Shown here piece after piece: positions 51,975-63,635 of a stretch of 64,000 nt of DNA (within the stretch, counting starts at the first letter, position 1; every line of letters starts with the position of its first letter). The stretch spans positions 1 through 64,000 of the forward strand of contig NZ_KI440837.1 of assembly GCF_000474945.1 (NCBI RefSeq), in the 5' to 3' direction. The notes under the pieces were generated by a model that worked only from the letters and a program-made list of their open reading frames with translations, ran no database searches and was not told where the DNA came from. Source of the DNA: Solimonas soli DSM 21787. Its GTDB lineage: Bacteria > Pseudomonadota > Gammaproteobacteria > Nevskiales > Nevskiaceae. Position numbers and translations under genes: made by a program.

Positions 51975-53405
51975 ATGAGCAAGCGCAAGATCTTCGTCCT
52001 CGATACCAACGTCCTGCTGCACGACCCCTCCGCGCTGTACCGTTTCGAAGAACACGATCTTTTCATCCCGATGGTGGTGCTCGAGGAGCTCGACAACTCC
52101 AAGAAGGGCACCAGCGAAGTGGCGCGCAACGCGCGTCAGGTCAGCCGCTTCCTCGACGACCTGATGAAGGACAAGAACCACGCGCAGATCGAGAAAGGTC
52201 TGCCGCTGCCGGGCCTGCGCGGTCCGCTCAACGGCCACGGTCGCGGCCGTTCCGGCGAACCGGCCACCGGCAAGCTGTTCTTCCAGACGCGGCCGACCGA
52301 GGCCGTGCTGCCCGGCTTGATGCCGGGCCAGAAGGCCGACAACAGCATCCTGATCAACGCGCTCGACCTGCAGGCGAAGAACCAGAATCGCCACGTCGCG
52401 CTGGTCAGCAAGGACATCAACCTGCGCATCAAGGCGGCGATCGTCGGCGTCCACACCGAGGACTATCACAACGATCAGGTCCTCGACGATCTCGACCTGC
52501 TCTACACCGGCTACAAGGAACTGCCGGCCGACTTCTGGCAGACGCACGGCGAGAAGATGGAGAGCTGGCAGGATTCGCGCGGCCGCGCCTGCTACCGCAT
52601 CAAGGGGCCGCTGGTGAAGAACTGGTACGTCAACCAGTTTCTCTACATTCCCGACGACGACCACGACAAGGGCCTCGAACTCGTCGTCTCGAAGATCGAA
52701 GGCACGATGGCCGAGCTGCGCGTGGTGCGCGACTACCGCGCCGCCAAGACCAGCGTGTGGGGCATCCACGCCAAGAACCGCGAGCAGAACTTCGCGCTGA
52801 ACCTGCTGCTCGATCCGGACGTCGACTTCGTGACGATCCTCGGCACCGCCGGTTCCGGCAAGACGCTGCTGACCCTGGCCGCCGGCCTCGCGCAGACCAT
52901 GGACGAGCAGCGCTACCGCGAGATCATCATGACCCGCGTCACCGTGCCGGTCGGCGAGGACATCGGCTTTCTGCCCGGCACCGAGGAAGAAAAGATGGCG
53001 CCGTGGATGGGCGCGCTGATGGACAACCTCGAAGTGCTGACGCAGAACAGCTCGGGCGGCGACTGGGAACGCCAGGCGACCAACGACATCCTCGCCAAGC
53101 GCATCAAGATCCGCTCGCTGAACTTCATGCGCGGCCGCACCTTCCTCAACCGCTACATCATCATCGACGAGGCGCAGAACCTCACCGCCAAGCAGATGAA
53201 GACGCTGATCACGCGCGTCGGCCCCGGCTCGAAGATGATCTGTCTCGGCAATCTCGGACAGATCGACACGCCGTATCTGTCGGAGACGACCTCGGGCCTC
53301 ACCTACGTCGTCGACCGCTTCCAGGGCTGGCCGCACGGCGGCCACGTCACGCTGGCGCGCGGCGAACGTTCGCGCCTCGCTGCCTACGCATCGGATATCC
53401 TGTAG
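51975..53405 (+). CDS. PIN-PhoH fusion ATPase (PhoH2-like)
   Basis: 476 aa. N-terminal PIN ribonuclease domain (IFVLDTNVLLHDP with the first Asp; VLEELDNSKKG; ADNSILINAL; LVSKDINLRIKA) followed by a PhoH ATPase with Walker A GTAGSGKTLL near residue 295 and Walker B YIIIDEAQNL near 398. PIN-PhoH proteins are RNA-unwinding nucleases. I prefer ATG 51975 because homology-like sequence begins there; GTG 51906 in the same frame adds 23 Ser/Pro/Ala-rich residues. Confidence 0.9.
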   Translation: MSKRKIFVLDTNVLLHDPSALYRFEEHDLFIPMVVLEELDNSKKGTSEVARNARQVSRFLDDLMKDKNHAQIEKGLPLPGLRGPLNGHGRGRSGEPATGKLFFQTRPTEAVLPGLMPGQKADNSILINALDLQAKNQNRHVALVSKDINLRIKAAIVGVHTEDYHNDQVLDDLDLLYTGYKELPADFWQTHGEKMESWQDSRGRACYRIKGPLVKNWYVNQFLYIPDDDHDKGLELVVSKIEGTMAELRVVRDYRAAKTSVWGIHAKNREQNFALNLLLDPDVDFVTILGTAGSGKTLLTLAAGLAQTMDEQRYREIIMTRVTVPVGEDIGFLPGTEEEKMAPWMGALMDNLEVLTQNSSGGDWERQATNDILAKRIKIRSLNFMRGRTFLNRYIIIDEAQNLTAKQMKTLITRVGPGSKMICLGNLGQIDTPYLSETTSGLTYVVDRFQGWPHGGHVTLARGERSRLAAYASDIL

Positions 53406-53439
53406 CGATTCGCGAAGAACAGGAACCGGAGACGTCCGC

Positions 53440-53772
53440 ATGCTCGGAAAGCTGGGCAAGTCGATGAAGGAGGGCGCGCTCGCCGTGGCGTTGCGCGCCT
53501 ATGTCAACGATCGCTACAAGGAATACGGTGAGGTGCTCGACTGCCAGGTCGACACCCAGGAGAACCGCCTGCAGTTCCGCGTGCTGCTGCGCGGCGAGAA
53601 GGAACCGGCCAGCGCCTCGATCGACCGTTACGAGATCGAGCGCGAAGGCGAGGACGTCTACCTCAAGCTGCGCAGCTTCTCGACCTCGCGCGAGTGGATC
53701 ACCTTGCTGCTCAACCAGCTGCTCGCCGGCAAGCGCTTCAAGATTCCGTCGAAGGTCGCTTCGCTGCTTTGA
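53440..53772 (+). CDS. Conserved-type hypothetical protein
   Basis: 110 aa, an apparent alpha/beta fold: amphipathic helix KLGKSMKEGALAVALRAYVN, then strands (LQFRVLLRGEKEPASASI, YEIEREGEDVYLKL). No known motif. It is spaced 34 bp after the PIN-PhoH gene and 19 bp before the YjbR gene, likely one transcript. GGAGACGTCCGC precedes the ATG. Confidence 0.75.
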   Translation: MLGKLGKSMKEGALAVALRAYVNDRYKEYGEVLDCQVDTQENRLQFRVLLRGEKEPASASIDRYEIEREGEDVYLKLRSFSTSREWITLLLNQLLAGKRFKIPSKVASLL

Positions 53773-53791
53773 ACCGACACGGTGACGGACG

Positions 53792-54151
53792 ATGACCGAG
53801 GCGCAGTTCGAGAAACTCGTCGCCGCCTGGCCCGGCGTCACGCTCGACGTGAAGTGGCAGAGCCATCGCGTCGCCTCGGTCGACGGCAGGATGTTCGCGA
53901 TGCTGAACCTGCCCGGCTGGCCGCGCGCCGGCTGGCTGCATTTCAAGGTCGACGACGATCTGTTCCTGGCGCTGACCGAGCAGCCCGGCATTCAGGCCGC
54001 GGCGTATCTAGCGCGCGCGAAGTGGATCACCGTCACCGAGCCGCGCCGCTACGCCCGCGGCTGGTACGCGGCGAGCCTGCGCCGCGCTTACGAGCTGACC
54101 GCACGCAAGCTGAGCAAGAAGCGCCAGCGCGAACTCGGCCTGCCCGCCTGA
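53792..54151 (+). CDS. MmcQ/YjbR family protein
   Basis: 119 aa matching the YjbR fold: N-terminal helix FEKLVAAWPGVTLDVKW, then VDGRMFAML and FKVDDDLFLALTEQPGI, and WITVTEP followed by a C-terminal helix of Arg/Lys residues. Such proteins have a CyaY-like fold; a DNA-binding role is proposed for the family. Cytoplasmic. It sits between the hypothetical gene and the permease. Confidence 0.85.
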   Translation: MTEAQFEKLVAAWPGVTLDVKWQSHRVASVDGRMFAMLNLPGWPRAGWLHFKVDDDLFLALTEQPGIQAAAYLARAKWITVTEPRRYARGWYAASLRRAYELTARKLSKKRQRELGLPA

Positions 54152-54173
54152 GCGCGATGCCGGCCCGGCGGCG

Positions 54174-54956
54174 ATGACGCTCGCGCCTGAATTCGCATCG
54201 ACCTGGGCCGCCTTGTGCGGCTTCGCCTTCCTCGCCGGTTTCGTCGACTCGGTGGTCGGCGGCGGCGGCCTGATCCAGGTGCCGGCGCTGTTCGTGCTGC
54301 TGCCGCAGATGGCGCCGGTCACGCTGCTCGGCACCAACAAGTTCGTCAGCGTCTGGGGCACGACGACGGCCGCCGTGCAGTATGCGCGCCGCGTCACGAT
54401 CGAATGGCGCGCGACCTGGCCGACGGTCATGGCGGCGCTGATCTTCGGCTTTCTCGGCGCGCGCGTCGCGGCGCTGATTCCCGCCGACTGGTTCCGCCCG
54501 CTGGTGCTGCTGCTGCTGCTCGCCGTGCTCGCCTACACCCTGTGGCGCAAGGATCTCGGCGCGCTGCACGCGCCGCGCCTGAGCCGCACGCACACGGTCT
54601 GGTTCGGCCTGGCGACCGGCGCGGCGATCGGCTTCTACGACGGCTTCCTCGGCCCCGGCACCGGCTCGTTCCTGATTTTCGCCTTCGTCGGCCTGTTCGG
54701 CTTCAGCTTCATCAAAGCCTCGGCCTCGGCCAAGCTGGTCAACGTCGCCACCAATCTCGCCGCCCTCGCCTTCTTCGTCACGCACGGTCACGTGCGCTAC
54801 GGGATCGCCGTGCCGATGGCGGCGTTCAACATCGCCGGCAGCATGCTCGGCTCGCGCATGGCGATCCGCCGCGGCAGCGGTTTCGTGCGCGGCCTGTTCA
54901 TCGTCATCGTCGCCGTGCTCATCGCGCGCTATGCCTGGGACATCTGGAAAGCCTGA
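54174..54956 (+). CDS. TSUP (TauE/SafE, YfcA-like) membrane permease
   Basis: 260 aa with about eight hydrophobic helices. The two half-repeats carry the family glycine motifs: GFVDSVVGGGGLIQVPAL with LLGTNKF at the N-terminal half, and GFYDGFLGPGTGSFL with KLVNVATNLAAL in the second half. Such transporters export sulfur-containing organic anions; the substrate here is unknown. The stop codon lies within the left arm of a 14-bp inverted repeat. Confidence 0.9.
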   Translation: MTLAPEFASTWAALCGFAFLAGFVDSVVGGGGLIQVPALFVLLPQMAPVTLLGTNKFVSVWGTTTAAVQYARRVTIEWRATWPTVMAALIFGFLGARVAALIPADWFRPLVLLLLLAVLAYTLWRKDLGALHAPRLSRTHTVWFGLATGAAIGFYDGFLGPGTGSFLIFAFVGLFGFSFIKASASAKLVNVATNLAALAFFVTHGHVRYGIAVPMAAFNIAGSMLGSRMAIRRGSGFVRGLFIVIVAVLIARYAWDIWKA

Positions 54957-55131
54957 AGAAGCTGCTGCGCTCGGCATCGCGCGCGGGCGATGCTCGGAAT
55001 GCCCCGGTGCTGATGTACGTTCCGCTTTTGTTCGGCTTGAGCCGGACTGACATTGAGTCAGTCCGGTTCTGCAGGCGAACCCTGCTCCGTCCTGCCGCGA
55101 CCTTCTTCGCTCACTACGCTTCTTCAGGCTT
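54949..55131. repeat. Nested inverted repeat between the TSUP gene and epmA
   Basis: AAGCCTGAAGAAGC (54949-54962) is mirrored exactly at 55118-55131. In the 155 bp between, CCGGACTGAC (55042-55051), loop ATTGA, GTCAGTCCGG (55057-55066) is a perfect 10-bp hairpin. The outer arm overlaps the permease stop. The two converging genes end around it, so it may serve as a bidirectional terminator; it also has the shape of a small MITE. Confidence 0.65.
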
Positions 55132-55145
55132 CGCGCAGCGCCGAA

Positions 55146-56153
<1,008 letters not shown>

Positions 56154-56174
56154 GAATCACCGCTCACGAAGGAA

Positions 56175-56744
56175 TTACTTGCCGACGCGGCTCAGGTATT
56201 CGCCGGTGCGCGTGTCGACCTTGATCTTCTCGCCTTCGTTGATGAACAGCGGCACCTTGACCACGGCGCCGGTCTCGAGCTTGGCCGGCTTGGTGCCGCC
56301 GGTCGCGGTGTCGCCGCGCAGGCCCGGGTCGGTTTCGGTGACGACCAGCTCGACGGTGTTCGGCGCGTAGACGATCAGCGGCACCTCGTTCCACAGCGTG
56401 ACGCGCACGGTCTCCTCGCCCTTCAACCACTGCGCGGCCTCCGCCATCGCCGCCTTGCCGGCCTGGATCTGGTCGAAGGTCTTCGGGTCCATGAAAGTCC
56501 AGAACTCGCCGTCGTTGTACAGATACTGCATGTCCATGTCTTCGACATCGGCGACTTCCCAGCTGTCGCCCGACTTCAGCGTCTTCTCCAGCACGCGACC
56601 CGTCTTCAGGTTGCGGATCTTCAGCGTGTTGGTGGCCTGGCCCTTGCCCGGCTTGCGGTACTCGTTGTCGATGACCGAGTACGGATCGCCGTCGATCAGG
56701 ACTTTGGTGCCGGCCTTCATTTCATTGGTGCTGACGGTTGCCAT
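56175..56744 (-). CDS. efp: Elongation factor P
   Basis: EF-P relieves ribosome stalling at polyproline. 189 aa from ATG 56744. The modification loop is KPGKGQA with Lys34, the same number as in E. coli, consistent with beta-lysylation by EpmA and EpmB next door. The C-terminal SP signature [25 protein letters not shown] is present in parts. The open frame upstream (to 56861) crosses the epmB start region and is not coding in style. Confidence 0.97.
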   Translation of the reverse strand: MATVSTNEMKAGTKVLIDGDPYSVIDNEYRKPGKGQATNTLKIRNLKTGRVLEKTLKSGDSWEVADVEDMDMQYLYNDGEFWTFMDPKTFDQIQAGKAAMAEAAQWLKGEETVRVTLWNEVPLIVYAPNTVELVVTETDPGLRGDTATGGTKPAKLETGAVVKVPLFINEGEKIKVDTRTGEYLSRVGK

Positions 56745-56835
56745 AGGATTGCTGCGAATGGAGTGGAGTGGCTCTTGCGCTGAAGATCGCAGCCACGGAT
56801 GGCTGCGGCCTTGCCGGGGACGGCATAATCGCTGA

Positions 56836-57882
56836 ATGATACCGTCGCCCCCCCCAAACAACCAGCCTGCGGAGCCGCGCGCGCCGGCCTGGCAGCGCGC
56901 GTTGCGCGAGGCTTTCAGCCGTCCCCGCGACCTGCTCGATTACCTGCAACTCGATCCGGCGACGCCGCATCTGGCGTCGGCCCTGCTGCGCGATTTTCCG
57001 CTGCGCGTGCCGCGCGGCTACGCGGCGCGCATGCGCAAGGGCGACGCGCGCGATCCGCTGCTGCTGCAGGTCTGGCCGCAGACCCGCGAGGCCGACGAAA
57101 CGCCCGGCTACGCGATCGATGCGGTCGGCGATCTGCACCGCGTGCGTCGCGACGGCCTCATCCACAAGTACCGGGGCCGCGTGCTGCTGGTCGCGACCGG
57201 CGCCTGCGCGGTGCACTGCCGCTACTGTTTCCGCCGCCACTTTCCGTATGCCGAGCAGCTCGCCGCGCGCGGGCAATGGTCCGCCGTGCTCGACGAGATC
57301 GCCGGCGACGCCAGCATCGAAGAGGTGATCCTCTCCGGCGGCGATCCGCTGTCGCTGTCCGACGAGCGGCTCGGCGAACTGGTCGAGGCGCTCGGTGCGA
57401 TCCCGCAGCTCAAGCGCCTGCGTGTGCACACGCGCCAGCCGATCGTGCTGCCGGAGCGCATCGACGGCCGCCTGCTCGCCTGGCTCGACCGCACGCGCCT
57501 GCAGACGGTGTTCGTGCTGCACGCCAACCATGCCAGCGAGCTCGACGACGCCGTGCGTGCCGCGCTCGCGCCGCTGCGCCAGCGCGGCATCGCGCTGCTG
57601 AACCAGTCGGTGCTGCTGGCCGGCGTCAACGATGACGCCGACACGCTCGCCGCGCTGTCCGAGCGCCTGTTCGCCTGCGGCGTGCTGCCGTACTACCTGC
57701 ACCTGCTCGATCGCGTGCAGGGCGCCGCGCATTTCGACCTGCCCGTGCAGCGCGCGCAGGAACTGATGCGCGTGTTATCGTCGCGGCTACCGGGCTATCT
57801 GCTGCCCAGACTGGTCCGCGAAATCGCCGGCCGTCCGTCGAAGACCTGGATCGATTGGGAACGGTCCGCGCCTTCGCCCTGA
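56836..57882 (+). CDS. epmB: Lysine 2,3-aminomutase-like EpmB
   Basis: A 348-aa radical-SAM enzyme that converts lysine to (R)-beta-lysine for EF-P. The iron-sulfur motif is C124-x3-C128-x2-C131 ([13 protein letters not shown]), followed by [15 protein letters not shown] and the PLP/SAM-binding HTRQP and LHANHASE segments. It is divergent from efp with 91 bp between. With epmA and efp this completes the lysylation set; the hydroxylase EpmC was not seen. Confidence 0.95.
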   Translation: MIPSPPPNNQPAEPRAPAWQRALREAFSRPRDLLDYLQLDPATPHLASALLRDFPLRVPRGYAARMRKGDARDPLLLQVWPQTREADETPGYAIDAVGDLHRVRRDGLIHKYRGRVLLVATGACAVHCRYCFRRHFPYAEQLAARGQWSAVLDEIAGDASIEEVILSGGDPLSLSDERLGELVEALGAIPQLKRLRVHTRQPIVLPERIDGRLLAWLDRTRLQTVFVLHANHASELDDAVRAALAPLRQRGIALLNQSVLLAGVNDDADTLAALSERLFACGVLPYYLHLLDRVQGAAHFDLPVQRAQELMRVLSSRLPGYLLPRLVREIAGRPSKTWIDWERSAPSP

Positions 57883-58070
57883 ACACCGGGCCCCGACGGC
57901 TGTGACCGGCCCAGAACGACAATACGGGGAATCGGCATGACGCCTTCATCACCGCAGCGCGAGAAACGGTCCGCCCTGGGCGCCGGGCGCCGCTCGGGCG
58001 CCGGGCGCCGCCGCTCGTCGCGCACCCCTTACGGCGCACGCGCTTCCGGCCTTATGAAGAGAGCCTGCCC

Positions 58071-60206
58071 GTGGCCCTCGAAGCGCTGAGCCCCCTGATG
58101 CCGACTTCCGCCGTCTCCCTGATCACCGCCACGCCGCCCGCCGCCAACCAGGCCAGCGGGCACGTCGCGCTGGTGATCAGCGATTCCGAAAGCATCGCCA
58201 AGCGCATCGAGAGCTATCTGCGCAATGCCGGCCACCCCTTGCGCACCGCCTGGGTCACCGATCTCGAGGACGTCGAGGAAGCGCTGCGCCGCGGCGCGCC
58301 GGACCTGGTGCTGTGCGCCGACGGCCTCGCCGATGCGCCGCTGCGCGACGTCGTCGATCTGTGCCGGCGCCTCGCGCCCGATCTGCCGGTCGTGCTCCTG
58401 ACGCCGCAATTCGCGCCCGAAGACACCGTCGCCGCGATGGCGACCGGCGCACGCGACCACGTCGCCTACGACGACCTGCGCCACCTGCGTCATCTGGAGC
58501 TGGTCACGCTGCGCGAAATCGCCGCGCATCAGCATCTGCGCGAGCTGCGCGCCACGCAGAAGCGCCTGCAAATCTTCGAATCGCGCCACCACGAACTGCT
58601 CAGCGGCACCAACGACGCCGTCGCGCACATCCAGGAAGGCATCCTCGCGCACGCCAACCCCGCTTTCGCGCACCTGCTCGGCCACGACGACGGCGAGGCC
58701 TTGATCGGCACGCCGCTCATGGACCTGGTCGCGCCGGACTTCGTGCCCAAGGTCAAGGAGCAGATCAAGCTGCTGCTGCGCGGCAAGACCGACAACCGCA
58801 CGCTCGATTGCTGCCTGCTGCACGCGGACGGCCGCCGCGTCGCCATCAATGCCCGTCTCACCGTCAGCGAAAGCGAGGGCGAGCAGCTGATCGAAATGCT
58901 GATCCGCGCCGAAGCCGCGCAGCTCACGCCCGACACCGCGGCCGTGGCGCCGACCGGCCGCCTGCCCTTCTTCGAGAATCTCGGCGCGGCGATCGCCGGC
59001 GCCGCCCAGCAGAAGCAGCAGCGCGCCGCGGTGCTGATCGCCATCGACCATTACGCCGCGCTCGAGGAGCAGCTGGGCCTGCACGACGCCGAACAGGCGG
59101 TGCTGCAGCTGCTCGACTGGATCAAGGGCAAGCTGGGCGCCGGCGACCAGGTTTTCCGTTTCTCCACGCACGAACTCGCCGCGCTGGTGACGCAGAGGGA
59201 TGCGGGGGTGATCCAGCAGTGGGGCGAAGCGCTGATCCGCGAGACCGGCAAGCAGATCTTCAACACCGCCGGCCACGAAGCGCATCTGGCGCTGACGGTC
59301 GTCGCCTATCCCTTCAGCGGCAGCGAGCAGGCCAGCGCCATCGCCGCCGAGCTGGTACGCGCGGCGCGCGCGCTGTCGGCCAAGGGCGGCCGCCAGTTCG
59401 CCAATCTCGGCGCCACCGCGCAGCATTCGCTGCAGGAACGCGAGCTCGAACGCAAGGCGGAGATGGTGCGCAAGGCGCTCGCCGACAACCGCCTGAAACT
59501 CGCCTACCAGTCGATCGCCAGCCTCGAGGGCGACACCCGCCAGCACTTCGACGTGCTGGTCCGCGTCATCGACGAGGAAGGCCGCGAGGTGCACGCCTCC
59601 GAATTCATCAAGGCCGCGGAACGCTCGGCGCAGATGGCGGCGATCGATCGCTGGGTCGTGCTGCGCGCGCTGAAGATGCAGGCCAAGCGCGACGGTGCGC
59701 AGGAAGCCTCGAGCCTGTTCGTGAAGCTGTCGGAAGACACCTTGAAGGACAGCGAGGCCTTCATCGCCTGGCTGCAGGAGCAGCTCAAGGCGCGGCCGCT
59801 GCGTCCCGGCGAGATGGTCTTCGAACTGCAGGAGCTGGTGCTGCAGAACCATATCCGCAAGGCCAAGCTGCTGGCCAAGGCGCTGGGCGATCTCGGCGCG
59901 CAGTTCGCCATCGAGCATTTCGGCGTCGGTTCGAACTCCGCGCAGATGATCGAGCACCTGCCCGTGCGCTTCCTCAAGTTCCACCAGTCGTACGCCAAGA
60001 ACTTCGGCGACAAGGAAACGCACAAGCGCATGTCGGCGCTGATGGATCTGGCCAAGCAGAAACAGATTAAAACCATCGTCAGCCATATCGAGGATGCCAA
60101 CGTCATGGCGCGCCTCTGGCAGATGGGCGTCAACTTCATCCAGGGCTACCACGTGCAGGAGCCCGAGGTCGTGCTGCTGTCGGCCGAAGTCGGCACCGCG
60201 CGGTAA
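58071..60206 (+). CDS. FimX-like REC-PAS-GGDEF-EAL c-di-GMP receptor, catalytically degenerate
   Basis: 711 aa. Domains: a REC-like domain (about 28-150), PAS (about 165-280; ILAHANPAFAHLLGHDD), a GGDEF-like domain (about 300-440) in which the signature is replaced by FSTHE, and an EAL-like domain (about 455-700) beginning LAYQSIASLEG, where the E-A-L motif reads FDVLVR. Both enzyme centres are therefore lost, as in FimX, which binds c-di-GMP and controls type IV pili. GTG 58071 with GAAGAGAG upstream; ATG 58098 is an alternative. It is followed by a strong terminator. Cytoplasmic. Confidence 0.88.
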   Translation: MALEALSPLMPTSAVSLITATPPAANQASGHVALVISDSESIAKRIESYLRNAGHPLRTAWVTDLEDVEEALRRGAPDLVLCADGLADAPLRDVVDLCRRLAPDLPVVLLTPQFAPEDTVAAMATGARDHVAYDDLRHLRHLELVTLREIAAHQHLRELRATQKRLQIFESRHHELLSGTNDAVAHIQEGILAHANPAFAHLLGHDDGEALIGTPLMDLVAPDFVPKVKEQIKLLLRGKTDNRTLDCCLLHADGRRVAINARLTVSESEGEQLIEMLIRAEAAQLTPDTAAVAPTGRLPFFENLGAAIAGAAQQKQQRAAVLIAIDHYAALEEQLGLHDAEQAVLQLLDWIKGKLGAGDQVFRFSTHELAALVTQRDAGVIQQWGEALIRETGKQIFNTAGHEAHLALTVVAYPFSGSEQASAIAAELVRAARALSAKGGRQFANLGATAQHSLQERELERKAEMVRKALADNRLKLAYQSIASLEGDTRQHFDVLVRVIDEEGREVHASEFIKAAERSAQMAAIDRWVVLRALKMQAKRDGAQEASSLFVKLSEDTLKDSEAFIAWLQEQLKARPLRPGEMVFELQELVLQNHIRKAKLLAKALGDLGAQFAIEHFGVGSNSAQMIEHLPVRFLKFHQSYAKNFGDKETHKRMSALMDLAKQKQIKTIVSHIEDANVMARLWQMGVNFIQGYHVQEPEVVLLSAEVGTAR

Positions 60207-60220
60207 AACGCGCGGCGACG

Positions 60221-60248
60221 AAAAAGGCGGCCCTTGGGCCGCCTTTTT
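60221..60248. terminator. Bidirectional intrinsic terminator
   Basis: AAAAAGGCGGCC (60221-60232), loop CTTG, GGCCGCCTTTTT (60237-60248): a perfect 12-bp stem with A5/T5 flanks, active in both directions between the FimX-like gene and htpX. Confidence 0.93.
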
Positions 60249-60302
60249 ATGCCGGTTTGAAAGTCGGCGCCTTGGATGGCCCCGGCTTGCGCCGGATGTG
60301 CA

Positions 60303-61181
60303 TCAAGCTGCCTTCTGCAGGGCGGCGATGCGCACGTCGAGCGGCGGATGCGTCGCGAACAGCTTGGCGAGCTGGCCGCCGCTGATGCCCATCGCCGTCA
60401 TGTTGGCCGGCAGCGAGGACTGCTCGTGGCCGAGCTTGAGACGCTCCAGTGCGGCGATCATCTTGCGCTTGCCGGCCAGATGCGCACCGCCGGCGTCGGC
60501 GCGGAACTCGCGCTGCCGCGAGAACCAGGCGACAATCATGCTGGCGAGGATGCCGAACAGCAGTTCGAGGACCATCACCGTGACGAAGTAGCCAATTCCC
60601 GGACCGCGCTCGTCCTCGCCGCGACGGAACAGGGCCTGGTCGATCACATAGCCGACCACGCGCGCGAGGAACATCACGAAGGTATTCACCACGCCCTGGA
60701 TCAGGGTCAGCGTCACCATGTCGCCGTTGGCGACGTGGCTGATCTCGTGGCCGAGCACGGCTTCGACCTCGTCCTGGCTCATCGAGCGCAGCAGGCCGGT
60801 CGACACGGCGACCAGCGCGCTGTTCTTGCTCATGCCGGTCGCGAAAGCGTTCGGTTCCGGCGCTTCGTAGATGGCGACTTCCGGCATGCCGATGCCGGCG
60901 GCGCGCGCCTGGCGCTCGACGGTCTGCAGCAGCCACATCTCGGAAGAGTTGCGCGGTTCGGTCAGCACCTGCGCGCCGGTCGACCACTTGGCGATGGTCT
61001 TCGACAGCGCCAGCGAGATGAACGCACCGCCGAAGCCGAATACCGCGCAGAACACCAGCAGCGCCTGGTAGTTCAGACCGTTGGCGGCGAACCAGCGGTT
61101 CACGCCGAGCAGCGAGGTGACGACGCTCAGGACGAGGACGATGGCGAGGTTGGTCGCCAGGAACAGCAACACTCTTTTCAT
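60303..61181 (-). CDS. htpX: Membrane metalloprotease HtpX
   Basis: 292 aa, four hydrophobic segments: two at the N-terminus, two after the active site. The M48 zinc motif is in [14 protein letters not shown], with the third ligand Glu in [18 protein letters not shown] (in parts). It degrades damaged inner-membrane proteins with FtsH and is often heat-shock induced. A terminator lies beyond its stop. Confidence 0.95.
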   Translation of the reverse strand: MKRVLLFLATNLAIVLVLSVVTSLLGVNRWFAANGLNYQALLVFCAVFGFGGAFISLALSKTIAKWSTGAQVLTEPRNSSEMWLLQTVERQARAAGIGMPEVAIYEAPEPNAFATGMSKNSALVAVSTGLLRSMSQDEVEAVLGHEISHVANGDMVTLTLIQGVVNTFVMFLARVVGYVIDQALFRRGEDERGPGIGYFVTVMVLELLFGILASMIVAWFSRQREFRADAGGAHLAGKRKMIAALERLKLGHEQSSLPANMTAMGISGGQLAKLFATHPPLDVRIAALQKAA

Positions 61182-61328
61182 GGATGGAAAGCCTTCTCAG
61201 TCAAAGGGCCCGGGATCGGTTGTCAGATGCCTTCGCGCCTTTCGCGAAAGCATCTGTTAACGGACCCGTCCCCGCTTAAAGTCGGGCCATGGACCCCGAT
61301 TTCAAGGCAGTGGTTCAAAAGCGCGGAT

Positions 61329-63572
61329 TCAGGATTTCGGTTCGGCCTGCATGCTGTCGACGCGCTGGAAGCCGCGCGGCAGATGATTGCCGCGGCTGGC
61401 GCGCGATCCACTGTAGTGGGTCAGATCGGACGGCTTCAAGGTCAGGGTACGCTTGCCACAGATCAGCGTCAGGCTCGCGTCAGGCGGCAGCACGCAGGCG
61501 GCCAGGATGCGGTCTTCGCCCTTCAGCGCCACCAGCTTGTTGCCCTTGCCCTTCGCGAGTTCCGGCAGCTCGGCGAGCGGGAATACCAGCAGGCGGCCTT
61601 CGGCCGTCGCCAGGGCATAGCGATCCTGGCCGACGTCGCCGACGCGCAGCGGCGGCAGCACGCTGGCCGTCGCCGACAGGTTAATGACGGCCTTGCCGGC
61701 CTTGAGGCGCGATTCGAGATCGCCGAGCCTGGCGATGAAGCCATAGCCCTCGTCGCTGCCGAGCACCAGACGCTCGCCCGCCTCGCCCATCATCAGGCCC
61801 ATGATGCGGCCGCCGTCCTGGATGTCGAGGCGCGTCGTCACCGGCTCGCCCTGCGAGCGCGCGCTCGGCAGTTCGCGCGGATTGAGCGTGTAGCTGCGGC
61901 CCTTGTGGTCGAGCAGCACCAGCAGCTGGTTGGTCCTGCCCTGCGCGGCGTAGGCGAACTCGTCGCCGGCCTTGTAACTGAGCGCGGTCGGATCGAGATC
62001 GTGGCCCTTGCCGGCGCGGATCCAGCCGGCCTTCGACAGCACCACGGTGACCGGCTCGGCCGGAATGATCTCGGCCGCTTCCAGCGCCGCCGCCGGCGGC
62101 CTGGCGTTGATCGGACATCGGCGTTCGTCGCCGTACTTCTTGGCGTCTTCCTTCAGCTCCTCGCCGATCAGCTTCTTCAGCCTGTCGTCGTCGCCGAGCA
62201 ACTCTTCGAGACGCGCGCGCTCGGCGGCAAGCTCCTCCTGCTCGCCCTTGATCTTCATCTCCTCGAGCTTCTGCAGATGGCGCAGCTTGAGGTCGAGGAT
62301 CCATTCGGCCTGCGCGTCGGACAGCGCGAAAGTGCTGATCAGCCTGGCCTTCGGATCGTCCTCGAAGCGGATGATGCGGATCACCTCGTCGATGTTCAGA
62401 TACGCGATCAGCAAGCCTTCGAGGATGTGCAGGCGCTCGTTGAGCTTGTTGAGGCGATGGTTGAGTCGCCTGGTCACCGTCGCGAAGCGGTAGTCCAGCC
62501 ACTCCGAGAGGATTTCCTTGAGATTCTTGACGCGCGGCCGGCCGTCGAGGCCGATCATGTTGAGATTGACGCGATAGCTTCTCTCGAGATCGGTGGTGGC
62601 GAACAGATGCGCCATCAACTGCTCGGCGTCGACGCGGTTGCTGCGCGGCACGATGACCAGCCGCGTCGGATTCTCGTGGTCCGACTCGTCGCGCAGATCC
62701 TCGACCAGCGGCAGCTTCTTGGCGCGCATCTGCTCGGCGATCTGCTCGAGGATCTTCGCCGGCGACACCTGGTGGCCGAGATGCGTGACGATGATGTTGC
62801 CGTCCTCGTCGCGCTCCCAGCGCGCGCGCGCGCGAATCTGGCCGTTGCCGGTCTGGTAGACCTTCAGCAGATCGTGCGGCTCGGAGACGATCTCGCAGCC
62901 GGTCGGAAAATCCGGCGCCGGCACGAACTCGCAGAGCTTCTCGATGTGCGCGTTCGGATGCTTGAGCAGATGCAGGCAGGCGGCGACCAGTTCGCGGATG
63001 TTGTGCGGCGGGATATCGGTGGCCATGCCGACGGCGATGCCGGTCGTGCCGTTGACGAGGATGTTCGGCAGACGCGCCGGCAACAGGCGCGGCTCCTCGC
63101 GCGAGCCGTCGAAGGTCGGCAGCCAGTCGACCGTGCCCTGGTCGGTTTCGGCGAGCAGCGTCTGCGCGTAAGGCGTCAGCCGCGATTCGGTGTAGCGGTA
63201 GGCGGCGAACGACTTCGGATCGTCCTGCGAGCCCCAGTTGCCCTGGCCGTCGACCAGCGGATAGCGGTAGGAGAACGGCTGCGCCATCGTCACCATCGCC
63301 TCGTAGCAGGCGCTGTCGCCGTGCGGATGGTATTTGCCGATGACGTCGCCGACCGTCAGCGCCGACTTGCGCGGCTTCGACGTGGCGTTGATGCCGAGCT
63401 CCGACATCGCATAGACGATGCGCCGCTGCACCGGCTTCAAGCCGTCGGCGACGTTCGGCAGCGCGCGGTCGAGAACCACGTACATCGAGTAATCGAGGTA
63501 GGCCTTCTCGGCAAAGACGCGCAGCGGCAGGCGTTCGGTGTCGAGGCCGGTATCGTTCGGGGTCGTGCTCAT
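61329..63572 (-). CDS. parC: DNA topoisomerase IV subunit A
   Basis: 747 aa. Catalytic Tyr127 in [10 protein letters not shown]; the quinolone-region [14 protein letters not shown] has S87 and E91 at the positions of E. coli S80 and E84 (sensitive-type residues). GyrA-like N-terminus [26 protein letters not shown] in parts; a reduced C-terminal beta-pinwheel domain from about residue 500 without a GyrA box. ParC decatenates daughter chromosomes. recQ lies 63 bp upstream. Confidence 0.96.
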   Translation of the reverse strand: MSTTPNDTGLDTERLPLRVFAEKAYLDYSMYVVLDRALPNVADGLKPVQRRIVYAMSELGINATSKPRKSALTVGDVIGKYHPHGDSACYEAMVTMAQPFSYRYPLVDGQGNWGSQDDPKSFAAYRYTESRLTPYAQTLLAETDQGTVDWLPTFDGSREEPRLLPARLPNILVNGTTGIAVGMATDIPPHNIRELVAACLHLLKHPNAHIEKLCEFVPAPDFPTGCEIVSEPHDLLKVYQTGNGQIRARARWERDEDGNIIVTHLGHQVSPAKILEQIAEQMRAKKLPLVEDLRDESDHENPTRLVIVPRSNRVDAEQLMAHLFATTDLERSYRVNLNMIGLDGRPRVKNLKEILSEWLDYRFATVTRRLNHRLNKLNERLHILEGLLIAYLNIDEVIRIIRFEDDPKARLISTFALSDAQAEWILDLKLRHLQKLEEMKIKGEQEELAAERARLEELLGDDDRLKKLIGEELKEDAKKYGDERRCPINARPPAAALEAAEIIPAEPVTVVLSKAGWIRAGKGHDLDPTALSYKAGDEFAYAAQGRTNQLLVLLDHKGRSYTLNPRELPSARSQGEPVTTRLDIQDGGRIMGLMMGEAGERLVLGSDEGYGFIARLGDLESRLKAGKAVINLSATASVLPPLRVGDVGQDRYALATAEGRLLVFPLAELPELAKGKGNKLVALKGEDRILAACVLPPDASLTLICGKRTLTLKPSDLTHYSGSRASRGNHLPRGFQRVDSMQAEPKS

Positions 63573-63635
63573 GGAATGAAAAGTCTGAGGATCGTGGCGG
63601 GCCGCGGCCCGCGGGTTCAGCGGTCGGGTCGGATT

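Noticed and set aside
57978-58013. Tandem GGGCGCCGGGCGCCGC repeat upstream of the FimX-like gene
   Set aside because: Two copies of simple GC-rich sequence; no sign of function.
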